The position numbers and the translations under genes are program-made. 64,000 nt of DNA from Thozetella sp. PMI_491 (taxonomy: Eukaryota; Ascomycota; Sordariomycetes; Chaetosphaeriales; Chaetosphaeriaceae), in assembly GCA_021432635.1 (NCBI GenBank), contig MU270039.1, forward strand, positions 248,001-312,000. The letters run 5' to 3'. Each line of letters starts with the position of its first letter. Positions within the stretch are counted from its first letter, which is position 1. Below, one piece after another: positions 9,444-21,427 of this stretch. The notes below the pieces were generated by a model that was given only the letters and a program-made list of their open reading frames with translations, made no database searches and had not been told where the DNA came from.

Positions 9444-10642
9444 ATGGTTGACACGGAGAAGCTGCGCAATTTGTGGGCTAGCTCTTTCCCCGGCTCCCCA
9501 CATCTCACCGAAAAGAACCTCCCGGATCTACGCGGAAAGGTAGGCGGACTAAGTCTCTCGGAGAAGCCAGCCAAAGAACACCTCCCACTAACGATTGCAC
9601 CCATCAGGTCTACATCGTCACCGGCGCCTCCGGCGGCTTGGGCAAGGAGCTCACCCAGATCCTCTACTCGAAGAATGCCAAAATCTACATTGCAGCACGG
9701 TCCGAGGCCAAGTCCATGGCAACCATCCAGGAGCTGAAGAAGAACCACCCTACGTCAAAGGGCCAGCTTGAGTTCATCAGCCTCGATCTCAATGATCTCA
9801 GCACCATTAAGAAGTCTGCTGAGACCTTCCTCGCCAAGGAGACGCGCCTCGATGTCCTCTGGAACAATGCCGGCGTTATGATCCCACCACAGGGATCTAC
9901 CACCGCCCAGGGCTACGAGCTGCAGCTTGGCGTCAACGGGCTAGGCGGCTTCCTATTCACCAAGTTCTTGCATCCCATTCTGGCTGCCACGGCCAAGAAG
10001 GCCCCGAAGAACTCGGTACGTGTGGTCTGGGTGTCTTCTAGCGTAGCACTCGCCGCCCCCGTCCCCGCGGTCGACTTCACCAACATGGACTACAAGAGGG
10101 ACGAGAGCGCTATGACAAAATACGGGCGAAGCAAGGCTGTCAACGTGATCCATGCCGCAGAGTTTGCGAGAAGGGCGGCCGAGGATGGCATCATCAGCAT
10201 GGTAAGCCCGTCTTCGAACGACTACGCGATGGCACCGTAGGCGCTAACCGACATAATCTAGAGCCTTGATCCCGGCGCCTTCATGACAGATCTTCAGCGG
10301 ACGACGCCTACGTGGATGAAGGCCATCTTGGTGAGTAACGAATGCGGCCTCGCGGTACAGGCACTGAGCTAATCTCCGCCCGTTTTAGCGAATGATCGCA
10401 AAGGAACCCAAATATGGCGGCTACACCGAGCTGTTTGCGGGTTTGAGCACTGAGATCACGGAGAAGAACAATGGTGGCTGGGGTACGTTGCCTACTCCTC
10501 TCGTCTTCGCGTGCAAAAGCTAACCGATGATATAGTTGCTCCATACGGCTATCTTGGGGCTGGTCGAAAGGATCTGAGGGAACCGGAGATTGGGAGGAAG
10601 CTCTGGGAGTGGACTGAGGAACAAGTCCGGCCCTTCCTCTAA
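9444..10642 (+). CDS. Short-chain dehydrogenase/reductase
   Basis: Five exons, 9444-9539, 9608-10201, 10262-10330, 10389-10482 and 10536-10642, with introns of 53-68 nt, give 319 residues. It is a classical SDR of the retinol-dehydrogenase / WW-domain-oxidoreductase-like type. It shows the cofactor motif TGASGGLG, NNAGV, the catalytic serine strand VVWVSSS and YGRSK with the catalytic Tyr and Lys. After it comes LDPGAFMTDL, which closes the substrate pocket. The C-terminal stretch is WVAPYGYLG and EPEIGRKLWEWTEEQ. It is probably NADP(H)-dependent; the substrate is unknown. Cytosolic, no signal peptide. All splice junctions restore phase and conserved sequence, so the model is firm. Confidence 0.87.
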
Positions 10643-10776
10643 TGCGCTGCTTTGCGATGGATTATCACAACTTCCTTTGGGTTTCTTTTGTCGGGGCCGG
10701 CGGAGCATAATAGACGGCGCGGTGTTTTAATACAATTAATTCGATAGATTGGTATCCCTAGGACGCCGATTGGATT

Positions 10777-12056
10777 TTACATATATTCCCACCTATCCGT
10801 CTCATCTCCATCGCCGTCACGCATGGCCCTCCACCAGGTGCTATTCCTGCTCACCTCCCCATCCTCATCTCCCACGAGGATTTTCCACTTTTCTAAAAAC
10901 CAAGGCAGTGCCTCCCAGCTGCGAGCGTCCCACGGCACGCCCTGGCCGTATCCGTGGGCCGAGCCATGCGAGGAGCCCCAGCACCGTAGCCCACCACCAA
11001 ACATGTCTAAGCAGAGATCTTCCTCGTCAATCAGCGGAGGATCGGCCGTCGCGGCGGAGATGATCTTGGAGCGAAATGAGGGCCATGGGATGAGGTCGAA
11101 GCATGGGTGGTGCGGGATGCTCCGCTGGACGACCGTCGGGACGAGGTCGGGCGCTAGACGAACGTTGGCGCGTCGCAAACTCTCCTCGAGCTTGCTCGTG
11201 GCGGCGCCTGCCGAGAAAAAGGCGGACTCAGCGTCGTCATCCAGCATGAGTTCTGTGGGCATCGTTATATGAGATGCGTTCGCGAACATAGCCGCGGCGA
11301 AGGACATGTGCTGTACTGTGATGGTATTCGGGACAAGCCTCGGGCACGGCGGCTGGAGCGGCTTCGGCGGCAGCCACTCTTCCGGCGGGCTCAGCTGGGC
11401 GAGGAATTCGACGCCGGCGAGCACCGCCATCCGAAGGTCGAGGCCGGCGTAATTTGCCTCGACAAGCTCTGCCCATCGGCGGAAGGGAAGCCTGGTGGCG
11501 CTCTGGAACAGCTCGGGGCTCATCGCGTAGCCCAAGATGATGAGGCCGCATTTCACAATGTCCCGGACGGAGAAGTCCTCGCGCACCACGACCCTGTAGT
11601 ACGTCTCCGCCGTCCGCCCGAAGAGCGGCCGCAGGGAATGGTATACATCCGTGCCAAAATGCCCAGTGGGGCCGAGGTCGGGAGACGACGCACCCGACCT
11701 AGTGCACGAACCTGTGCTTTCCGTCTCTGGAGGCGTGTGGGACAGGACCACGGGGCTGCTGCGTTCCACGAGGGCCATTGAGCCGGCGGGTGAGAAGGCA
11801 GACGCGGCCATCTGCTCCAATGCTTGGAGCCTCTGCTTCTGTCGTGCGCCTGCTGGCCGTTAACCGACTGGAGCAGGCAGCACTCGCCTGGGGAATGAGG
11901 CTTACGATACGCCCGCTGTGCCTCAGCGTTTTGGCGCCGGCGCCGCTCCGGGCCGTCCGGCAGGCGTCTCCGTGGCATGAGGACTGCTGCCGCTTTGGGG
12001 CCGTGTGCGGATGGTGCTAAGTAGGCAAGAGATTCGTTAGCATGTCGCGCGTGCAT
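10777..12056 (-). CDS. bZIP transcription factor with DUF3425
   Basis: Two exons, 12056-11906 and 11849-10777, give 407 residues. The intron of 56 nt splits the basic region; after splicing it reads RRRQNAEAQRAYRARQKQ, with the N-x7-R signature of bZIP proteins, followed by a short leucine-type region (RLQALEQM). The C-terminal half has the DUF3425 hallmark HHPCFDLIPWPSFRSKI followed by a tryptophan-rich tail. Fungal members of this group are nuclear regulators, often of stress or secondary metabolism. The zipper is short, so dimer formation may need other contacts. An alternative start at ATG 11978 (MPRRRLPDG) would drop 26 residues. The neighbouring SDR converges on it; only about 130 bases separate the two stops. 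Confidence 0.82.
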
Positions 12057-13292
12057 GCGGTGTGGGGAGCTGAGGTTCGACGGCTGTCGACTATCCGAAG
12101 GCCCGTGCGTCGAAGTCGGGTGGTCGGAACGGACAGGTTGAAGTAGTGAAAAAATATGGGGTTCGGCCGCTTACGGAATTGCGATGGGTTACAGCACCTG
12201 GCGTGGCTGCACACTAATCCCAATTGAAAATACAGAAAAGGGGGACAGGGATAAATGTTTTAAGCACTGCAATTTTAGGTCAACCTGAGCTAGGGCCTCA
12301 AGGTACAGCACTTGGAATACCATTGGGGCGGCCGTCTTAAGGGATGTGCGGTAGAACTAATGATAACTTTTACACCTAGGGATTGTCCAAGGCTAAATCA
12401 GTAGGAGAATTTCAGCACACCTACGGCATGCGGCCACCCGAGCGCCCAACCAATCGACTGTGCCCGCTTTCGGTAGCGATTACTCTATGAGATGCTCAGT
12501 GCAGTACATTATTGGCGTGTTTTAGAGCGGGGGAACCTAAAAACTACGGGCGAATTCTCGGTACATCGAACATCCAGCTACCGTTCACAATGGCGATGTC
12601 GTCATTCGACAACCGGAGGGGCAAGCGGTTGTATGGGAGTCGCTCGATGCTTGTTTGGGAGGGGAAAAAGGCGTGGGCTCCAGCGCCCGGGCTAACCGGG
12701 GTTTTTGCTGACTCTTGATGAACTGCTACGGCCGTTCCGCGTCATGAAATCGGTTCTGCTCTCTGCAACTGCTCTCTGCAACCGCGCTGCGCAACGCTGC
12801 CCTGCCGGCGGTAGTCTAGGATAAGTTTGTCGTTCATCCTCCTCGCAGCGTGGAGCAATTTGCCAGAGGCTTTCCATGGCGAGGATCCAGTGCCGGATGG
12901 ATCTATACTCACTGCCGGGTGATACGGTCGATCTGGCGATTACAGGAAGGGCAGATGATTGGCAAGTGTGTGTATGGTGTTCCATTGAAACTGCGAATTT
13001 AGTGAAACTGCCAAATTTCTCGTTAGAGCAAACCTCTTAGCTGGCTAACGGCGTATGACACGCGTGGCAGGGCGAAAAATTCGCTTATGATATCGTACCC
13101 AAAGTACAAGAGAGCTCCTAGGGTACCTTATCTACCCGGGTATTGGAAAACTCCCTAGGATGCCTACCTGTATGAGAGACAATTGCAACCTATCGCTAAG
13201 TAATGAGCTTTATAGTCGGCATATGGAATAAAACGATCAGTTGAGTGCCCGGCCTGACCAGCTGAACGAACGAGAGCGAGCTGCTCTGCGGC
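12057..13292. other. Intergenic, no recognised gene
   Basis: The left part is the promoter side of the bZIP gene. Frames are below 100 codons and none resembles a family known to me. No repeat was noticed. Confidence 0.35.
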
Positions 13293-13300
13293 TATAAATA
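13293..13300 (+). promoter_or_regulatory. TATA box before the secreted-protein remnant
   Basis: TATAAATA, followed about 50-100 bases later by the first coding-like sequence of the gene remnant at 13340-14133. Confidence 0.35.
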
Positions 13301-13339
13301 GTTATGTGTAAGCCCTCATGCCAATCCACCTTTAATCAG

Positions 13340-14133
13340 CTCGGTATGAAAAGGGGGTATGCTTAGCGATACAACCAAACTTTGTTAGTCTCCACGCAGA
13401 CGACGAGATCACTGGCCTGGATCACATTCACCATCGTTTTGCACAAAGTCTAGACATTGTCCACAACCTTCCCGCTGTTCGGCAACAGGGAAGCAACCGA
13501 TCCATTACATTCGTTGCCAACGCCCCCTTTCATCCCTCGCAGTGTGCGACATCCTGCAATGCCCAAACTGCATATAATGCCCAGAACAGCGCCTTCAACG
13601 GCTCGGCCGGTGCATTCTTTGATACCTATGTTAACCATCATGACAGCCTGAGCAGCGCATTCACCTGCTCTTATTTACAGCCTCGGCTACGACATCTCTT
13701 ACGCCACTAATGTTGGGCAGCCCGCCAAGTCTGACCATCGATACACAATTGGTAACAGTTACGCCTACTTCTTGGGCATGGACCTGCCATCGATTTGTTC
13801 CAGCCTATTTATTTCAACCACTACGGTTGCCAGCCTGTAAGTTTTACCAGCTTCCTGCCGCAGCAGCTTCACTTTTGCAGCATAGAGCGTCACAGACGTC
13901 GTTTCGCGTACATTTATCAGCCCAGAGGTCCACTCAATCAAGCCATCGCTGCTCCACGGTAATAGAATGGTATCGCAGCCCGGGCGCAGCCGGCAGCCTC
14001 TACCGCTTCCCCTACTGCTTACGCCTCGGCTTTCTCAACGATTGGCGTCACGCCAACTGTGGTGACGGATACCGCGACAGCGGCAGGCAAGGATCTCATG
14101 TACGGTCCAAATGTAATCATGGAGTTTACTTGA
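13340..14133 (+). pseudogene. Secreted cysteine-containing protein gene, frame-broken
   Basis: The translation of 13384-13680 (NFVSLHADDEITGLDHI, then ITFVANAPFHPSQCATSCNA, then AFFDTYV) recalls a family of secreted ascomycete proteins with an apple-like cysteine pattern. The next conserved block, YDISYATNVGQ with DHRYTIGNSYAYF, lies in another frame from about 13683. A one-base shift near 13681 would explain this better than an intron. A Ser/Thr/Ala-rich tail ending YGPNVIMEFT and TGA 14131-14133 follows after a likely intron from 13839. I found no ATG and signal peptide in phase at the front. It is either a young pseudogene, a gene with unusual splicing, or a sequencing error. Confidence 0.5.
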
Positions 14134-14327
14134 TCCTAAGTTATTAAACAGGTTTTGGTAAGACTAAGGAGTGAAAGAAAGTAAATGTCCTCGGGTAAGC
14201 AATTGTAATTAAGGGATGAGACTAACACCCCTGCAAAGCGCCCCTAAGACACCTTCGATTGTAGATCCTGCCTAGTAAGGAATGGGCGGTCCTCTACGTT
14301 ACTTGGGCGCCAGTAGTAGCCGCAGCC

Positions 14328-17300
14328 CTATGGCGTTGTAAAGCGTTCAGCCAGCTGAGAGGTTAGTCGCACAGTGTTGCAGGAGAGCTCCTGACTGTAA
14401 TGACCGTGACTGTAATAACCCTGACTGTAATGCATGAATTGACGTAGTCCCTCGAGTTGGGCATCGGCTTCGCTTGAGGCGTTGAACGGCTTTCCATCCT
14501 CATCGAATAGATAATAGGTCGCATACAGTCGGTTGCCTTTGTCAGTTTTGCAAAATGTCGGATAATAAACAAACTTCTTGTCATCCCGAGCAAGCAGTAC
14601 CCCGTAGAGATTCCGGCCATAGCCCTGACCCTCAAGCACGGCAAAAGCACTAGAGCCCATGGCGGTATGTTAGTATATGCCAGGAAGGCTAGGCAAAAGG
14701 GTGTTTCAGGCCGAGCATAGTATTTTATAAATACGTAGAACGGCGACAAAAGAGGAGTTTCCGATGCAATTGCTGTGAGGGGATAAAGACAAGGTGCTCA
14801 ATAAGACTTACGCTGCTTTTTCTCCGGGGGGCATCCAAGCCGGATCCCACAGCGTCACTTCGGCAGCCAGCCTCTCACTGTCGTCGGGCGTGTACGCCAT
14901 GATCCTACCAAAGACATCCAGATCGATGACAGTAGAATTCGGTTTAGCAGTTCCCCATGGGGCACTCAGGTCGTATTTTCCCCTGGTATCAACGAGGTAG
15001 ATATAACCGTCCTCGCCAGCGACAAGGATAGATTTTCTGGTCACATCCATAATGATCCGGAATCCAATCGTATTATTCTTTTGTTCAATTTTACTCGCAA
15101 TATCGGTGATCTGGAATGTCTCGTTGGCAATATCGTTTTTAAGCTCCTCGGTGACAGGTATGAAGACAGAGACATCAGGATTCACAGCACTAGTGTCGAA
15201 CCCGTCGGCGCTAATTTAAGGTGTTGTTAGTGGCTTCTCGTGAAGTGAATAAATATAATAGAGGTATCACTTCACACATCTCCCTCATTTCCACTTACGT
15301 GATGCAAGCAATCCCCTTCTCGTATAAGACATCCTCTCGGAGTTCTTTCTCTAAGACATCAAGAGCTTCGATAGCGATCTTATTCTTAACACCTAACCGA
15401 AGCTCTACTCCCTTGGAGCATTTGGACTCCTCGTTGGTGGTGATGGTGGCGGAAGCATATACCATAGGGGTATTTACAAACCCGGCTGTTGCCTTGAATT
15501 TGCCGTTAAGGACATCAAGTCCGACTTCGAGAGCAATAGGCAGGCCCAACTGGAGGGCCGCGGTAACCGTGCCGTCAAACTAGATATCAGAAAATCCAGA
15601 GTTAGCACACTTGAGTCTATTTAGAAATGGTGAGAGGGTTTGGGAAGCCGAAGCTAGCATTGACTAACTTTGGCTACTGGGGTGAAATTGGTTTCAAAAC
15701 CCCAGACGTGAGTACGAAAGCCTTGGACGAGGTCAACTACCGCTCCACCGGTATCAATGGAGAGGCTGCCGCCGATCACGGCCTCTGCCTCGCCGCTGAA
15801 CTCAAGCTCGACCAAACCACTAATGCTGAGTTGGGGCCCGAGAGTGATAATTCCCGGTATTGTGAGTGGGCTCAACGGCACCGCAGCAATTTGCTGGTTC
15901 ACAAGTTCGATACTATACTCTCCGTCCACTTTGATTCCGAAGACTGCATCGATTTCGAACGGATCATTGTTGTACAGAGATAATCGGCCCTCAGTGATAC
16001 CCTGTTTAAGGCTAAAGGCTAGGGTCCCCTCGACAGAGATGTCGACGTGGACGCCACACTTGAGACATTGGACGCTAGTCTCTCCCTTAACGCCGGCGAT
16101 TTCGAGGCCGTTTAAAAAGTCCAGAATTGCGGGTGGGCGCTTGCTTATTTCACCCTCGACTGTATAGTTGACCTTAAAGTCGTCGTGGTATGTATGACGG
16201 AATGGGACACCGAACTGGACCAGGATGAGCTTCACGGTAATAATCGCGAGTTGGGCGACAGCTTGGGCAATGGATGTAATAGTCTTGACGCTTTTTTTGA
16301 CGAAATTAACCACGCTCTGTGCCATTTGTTACGTTAATGAGTCACAGAGAGCAAGGGAGGGGCAGGATTGGGTAAAGGTCAACAACGACAGGAAATAGCA
16401 CACAGTGGAATACAACACACCTCGACGAAACCTTTAATTGCGTTCCAAAGGGATTTAAAAAGACCGCCTAAGAACCGACTCTTAAGACGGTTGGTTGGAG
16501 GTGGAAGCCTTGGCCGACTCTCAGCCACAGCCCGTCGCCGCACTGCTTCATCATTCGCTGTGTCAGTCGTCTCGGTTGTGCCGTCAGTATTAATGAAGCC
16601 ACTGTCTGGCAAAATCTCGTTTTCTCCGCTAAAGTCGGGGTTGATATCGCCGAAAAAACTTATTGCCGCTGCTTTGTCGTCGTTGAGATCGACGGTGCTA
16701 TTCCGATCCGGCCTCGTACTAGGTTTGTCAGAGTTCCGCTTGTGAGGCGAATCTCGCCGAGCCAAGAACGGGTCAACAGGTTCTGATAGACGGACATGAC
16801 CCTTGACAGGCATCGTCTTGTTCTTCTCAGGGTCATGGAAGGTTCCCCAGGAAATTTTGCCAGAGTCAACGGCATCTTCTTGTTCAATGGGCGCCGTGGC
16901 TAGGGTGATGCAAGCAGAGGTTGTGTCGAATTGGGGATGCTCGGCATGAAAATACGACCGCTTTCCTGAGAGTTCATCGCCGCAGCCAATGTGATAGGTA
17001 ACAAGAATAAACTGGCTGATGTTCCAAGCATTTTGAGCATGCCGAAATGCCTCGGGCTTTAGACAGATATCAATCCGCTGGTTGCCTCGGCACTTTATCG
17101 AACGAAGTCCGCTTGTATGATCGAGGATGACAGCAGGAAGGTTGAAGTTGGCGTTCATGCTGCCGTGCTTAGCGCCGTGAACAGCGGCTAGATTTTCATT
17201 TAAATTAGGTGCTATATTCAACTATCGGTGTTGCCCAGCTGACTCACGCCGATGGCCCTCTTGGGAATAGTAAAGCTCATTGCTCAGCTTCGGTGTCAAA

Positions 17301-17479
17301 TGCTCAAGATCGTCCAGATCGTGGTCAGGGTGAAGTCCAGGGAATAGGGAAATCCCTTCGCCAGTGAACGATGGATGGATCTGCAGGAGGCCATGAGTGG
17401 CCAAGTGTAGCCCTTGGTGGGATACAACACTGGTTGTCAATAAGGACAAGGCCAAATAGAGAGCCGGCTTTTGCATCAT
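14328..17479 (-). CDS. Large secreted protein, DUF7029/DUF7223-like
   Basis: Six exons, 17479-17248, 17211-16421, 16316-15669, 15579-15299, 15210-14812 and 14649-14328, give about 890 residues in phase. The signal peptide is MMQKPALYLALSLLTTSVVS. The first domain (SMNANFNLPAVILDHTSGL, FILVTYHIGCG, SYFHAE) matches what I remember of DUF7029. The middle (TYHDDFKVNYT, CLKCGVHVD, then glycine- and beta-rich sequence such as LGPQLSISGLVELEFSGEAE) matches DUF7223. Two cysteines sit in a C-x2-C pair. The C-terminal domain (FVYYPTFCKT, RLYATYYL) is less familiar. The family names are from memory. It is probably an extracellular or wall-associated protein of unknown role. Intron 1 is only 36 nt and intron 5 about 160 nt, so those two joints are the least certain. 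Confidence 0.75.
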
Positions 17480-17553
17480 GCTTACGAGCGGTCGTAGAGA
17501 AGTGTGGTGAGAGATGAGGCCCCCACAAGAATCTGATGCCAATTCCACGTTGC

Positions 17554-17561
17554 CTTATATA
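17554..17561 (-). promoter_or_regulatory. TATA box of the large secreted protein gene
   Basis: On the minus strand TATATAAG lies about 75 bases before ATG 17479. Confidence 0.45.
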
Positions 17562-19340
17562 CCGAGAAGATGCACGGGAACGATGCTACGAGTGATATTT
17601 CAAGACGGCCGAATGCGCCAACTTCCGAAAAGTATCCTCATTACCCCGGGTCTCGCGTGTATGACAGCGTACTCATCATGGAAAAGAAGAGAGGTGTATC
17701 ACAGCATGTATTTTTTTCGATTTGTTTGGTCGGAAGAAGGTAATTTTTACATTTAATTGATCGTATCTAAGCCTTGGGGGAGTACTTGCCTCTGGGGCTA
17801 GACATACACAAAGCAATTTCTGGGTTCGACGCGTCTTGAGCAGCGGACCTTATTTAAATATTCTGTAAAGCTAAAGAGGCGCCGAAAACGTTGTCTCTAA
17901 TCAGAACGGTGTCTGTCATGATATACGTATGTCTCATGGAATCCAACGATTTTGTCCCGCACTAGCTTTAGATACGTACATATGAAAGCCAGCAAGCGCA
18001 TAATAAAGAACCTTATCTGTGTTGCACCACGATCAGCACGACTCAACACTCACCAAACTCGTCCCGCAGGCCGTGCATCGACTCAATGCATTATACACTT
18101 GCGACGTTGACTCGCGAAGATAAGCTTAACCCGTCGATTTACCACGAAGTTGTTTCTCTCGGGGTGGCCATAGTTTGCGCCAATAACTCTTCAGGCATAA
18201 AGCGGTTATGGTTTAAAAAAGAAATCAGGTCTGCCGGATCTCTTACAAGACAATATTTTGAGCCGAATTTCCCTGTCTCACTATTAGTGGCCAGAAGACT
18301 CTGCTTACGTTCTTGTCATGGACTCATCTTCTCCACGATACGAGCTAGACACGAGACACGGAGCTCTTGTTCCGCATTGGATAACCCTATGGCGCTTTGT
18401 AAGGCATCGAGACGTGGCGGGATTTCAACCCCCACATTTAACCATCCAAGCCAGGAGCATCATGGCTACCATCAATGCCCTTGCCGTAGCGCTAGCGACC
18501 AGTCTTCATGGGAGAAATTGTTATTGGAACAATTGCTTCGGCGTTTCCAGGCCCACTCTAAGCATGTCAATTGTACATTGATGCAGCTTTCTTTTGATCT
18601 TAACTACCATATTCAACCCTCTTTACCGCGAATACTAGTGAGTACCCAGACAAATCTAAAGGTTTAGACTTAGATATTGGTAGCAATGGTAGCCAGAAGA
18701 TAAAATGTCGTGGTCTCCAAAAGCAGCTATGCCCGACTAGCCTAGCTTCGGCTGTGGTGATAATGGAGCGCAGAATCCTGCGATGTCACTTACCTCCTGC
18801 CCAAACTCCCTCTGGATACCCATGGCGGGAAATAGGCTTCCATTCCGGCGGCCAGACAGCCTCTCCTTGCCCCGTCTCGAGCTCGTCGGTGCAAGCTTTT
18901 GCCTCGCCATAACTGGCGAGAATACCATCCTCCAAATAATTCGCAAACAACTCTGTCTTCTACCTAAGGTACGGGCCACAAACGACTTTAAATCGTTCTC
19001 TTCATCTATGGAGTAAGTAGAAAGTTTGGTCAAGATGCGCTTGAATAGGAAGTGCTGGGCGTGAGCCGCGTCTAGTTGCTCGTCCCTCTCGAGCCTGGCC
19101 ACGACCCAGCCTGCAGCAGCAGCGGGAACCTCCCGCGAGATCGAGGCCATCTTGGCCGGGACCGGTGACCTGAGCTCATTCTCAATCGAGGTGCTGAATG
19201 ACACCAATTTTAGCTCGATCCTAGCCGAGCTGCCAAGGCCCTGCCTCCATGCCACGCCGGTATCCTGCCGTTCAGAGAAGGAGAGTTCCTAAGAGCCTTC
19301 TACTTTATCGGGCCAGCGGCGGGCTCCCTGCCTATTAGAA
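17562..19340. other. Intergenic with unassigned frames
   Basis: Two longer frames occur: 18086-18667 plus and 18737-19255 minus (172 codons, with a coding-like stretch near 18980-19150). I recognise neither, and they lack a clear start context or neighbour support, so I do not call them genes. The rest holds the promoter region of the genes on either side. Confidence 0.3.
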
Positions 19341-19500
19341 AGGTAGATTTAGGCTAACCATACCTGTACGCCTTGGGGGCTCCTTGCCCCTCCGCTTCTA
19401 CAATGGGAAATTTAGGCTGACCATACCTGTACGCCTTGGAGGCTGCCTACCCCTCCGCTTCTACAATAGGAAATTTAGGCTGATGACTTGTATGCCTTGT
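19341..19500 (+). repeat. 63-bp tandem repeat with GGCTRA motifs
   Basis: About two and a half copies of a 63-bp unit begin with TTTAGGCTRACCATACCTGT. GGCTAA lies at 19352-19357 and GGCTGA at 19415-19420 and 19478-19483, each exactly 63 bases apart. GGCTRA is the known binding core of XlnR/Xyr1, the activator of cellulase and xylanase genes. The array lies 163-294 bases before the endoglucanase ATG, so it is a likely upstream activating region; this role is inferred. Confidence 0.7.
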
Positions 19501-19645
19501 AGGAACCGTCACACCTGTACTTAAGGAGGAAGTGCAACTCGACTTAGCAACGATGCACAAACAATGGCTGTATGGTAAAAGCTACAAACGCCTCCAGCTT
19601 CGGTTTTTGGTCGATATAGAGCAAGCGTTAGCCAATCTCGTCACC

Positions 19646-20975
19646 ATGGGGTCCAAAGCAACCTTGGCAGTCGTCATTGCGCTGCTGGGACTCTCTGTCT
19701 CACAGCAGATTGGCACCAAGATCCCCGAAGTGCACCCAAAACTGACAACTTTCAAATGCACGAAAACCGGAGGCTGCAAGGCGCAAAATACCTCTGTTGT
19801 CCTTGACATCGACTGGCGTTTGGTGAGCGCTGTGGGTGGAAACGGCATCTGCAAGGAGCCCGGGCCCGGCGGGCTGAACAAGACGTTGTGTCCCGACGCC
19901 GTTGCTTGCGGCCACAACTGCGCGCTAGAAGGCGTCAACTACACAGCGATGGGTGTACACACGAACAATGCCGACTCTCTGACACTTAACATGTACGTTG
20001 GCGATCTTGCCGTGTCTCCCAGAGTGTATCTGCTCGATTCCAGTGGGAAGAACTACGAGGACCTAAGGCTGGTGAATGGAGAGTTTGCCTTTGACGTGGA
20101 CATGTCCAACTTGCCTTGCGGTATGAATGGAGCGTTATATCTCTCGGAAATGAGCATGACCGGGGCGCGCAGCGATTTGAATTCTGCCGGCGCGAGCATG
20201 GGCACAGGGTACTGCGACGCTCAGTGTCCCACCGGTTATACCTGGAACAACGGCGTGGTTCGTAACCATCTTCTATCTCGAGATTAGAATCTCTGAACAG
20301 TTACCCCACTCAAAGCATATTTAATGGCTGACACACAACCAGGCAAACCTCAACTCCACTGGCGCTTGCTGTAGCGAGATGGACCTCTGGGAGGCAAACA
20401 GCGCAGCAACAAAGTACACACCCCACGTATGCACTACCCCGGGGCCTTATACCTGCTCGGGCAAAGAATGCAGCGTTGATGGCGTCTGCTCCCACACGGG
20501 GTGCGGGTTTAATGCGTACGCGCAAGGCATCAAGAACTTTTACGCCAAAGGAGGCACCGTGGACACCAGCAAGCCGTTCACAGTAGTGACGCAATTCATC
20601 TCGGCCGACAACACATCTATTAGCGACTTAGTAGAGATCCGCCAACTGTATGTTCAGGGAGGAAAAGTGATTCATAGCCCCCAAGCGGTGTCAGGTAAAG
20701 GCAACTCGTTAACGGATGCCTTCTGTGCGAACAGTACCGCGTTTGCGACCCGCGGGGGCATAAAGCTCATGGGCGAGTCGCTCAAGCGTGGGATGGTTCT
20801 CATCTTCAGTATCTGGAATGCCGACGATGGCTTCATGGGCTGGCTTGACCAAGGGAACAATGGGCCGTGCAATGCAACGGAAGGAGACCCCAAAAACATC
20901 AAGGCTAACACCCCGGGCACCTCTGTTACGTTCTCCAACATCAAATGGGGAGATATTGATACGACCTACATGTAA
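19646..20975 (+). CDS. GH7 endo-beta-1,4-glucanase, secreted
   Basis: Two exons, 19646-20254 and 20343-20975, give 413 residues. It cuts internal beta-1,4 bonds of cellulose outside the cell. It starts with a signal peptide (MGSKATLAVVIALLGLSVS) and the mature N-terminus QQIGT typical of GH7. The catalytic motif CCSEMDLWEAN contains the nucleophile (about Glu215), Asp217 and the acid/base (about Glu220). The long tunnel-closing loops of cellobiohydrolases are absent and the ending SNIKWGDID is that of EG I type enzymes. Length equals the catalytic domain alone; there is no linker or CBM1. Many cysteines fit the family disulfides. The intron donor GTGGTT is weak but is the only one in phase before the conserved ANLNSTGACC. 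The tandem repeat upstream suggests XlnR control. Confidence 0.93.
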
Positions 20976-21173
20976 GGTTTAACTTTAAAAGATTTCGAGT
21001 ATAATTTTAATTTTTTTTTTGAGAAATGCGAGTCTTAGATATCTTATTGAAGTACAAATAAAGTCTTTGGGGACAAGCAGCACCGTGCGCTGTCGGACCC
21101 TCCAAGCGGAAATTGGGTAGATGGAGGAAGGGGGAGGGCGACAGCGTGGGGAAATTTTCGAAATAAAGAGGAG

Positions 21174-21427
21174 CAAAAAAAAACGTATTGTTTTCTTTTC
21201 AGGCCCAACCGACTGGCTGTATTGCGCCCCTACGCTCTTACTAACCACCCTTTCGGATGGCAGGAGCTGGTATTTATTTAGTTTAGTGACGCTCAATACA
21301 CCGACCGTATCACTGAAAATTCTTCCGCCGCCCGGGGGTCGAACTCAGGACTTAGGTGTACCGCCACAAACCACGGGAGGATGCTAGGTGGTAGTTTGGG
21401 AACTACCACCTGCGCCAAGCCACCCTG
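21174..21427 (-). mobile_element. tRNA-derived SINE-like element
   Basis: Read on the minus strand, it begins GGGTGGCTTGGCGCAGGTGG, with TGGCGCAGGTGG resembling a pol III box A. About 60 bases later GAGTTCGACCCCC resembles box B. The body then continues unlike a tRNA and ends in a run of T near 21180. The cloverleaf cannot be completed well and the box spacing is long, so a working tRNA is unlikely. Element ends are approximate and I see no clear target duplication. Confidence 0.45.
21386..21411. repeat. Perfect 11-bp hairpin inside the SINE head
   Basis: AGGTGGTAGTT and AACTACCACCT are exact reverse complements around the loop TGGG. It lies just after the box A-like sequence, where a tRNA would have its D and anticodon arms. 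Confidence 0.6.

Noticed and set aside
18086-18667. 193-codon plus frame as a gene
   Set aside because: No family likeness, composition not protein-like, no promoter or neighbour support.
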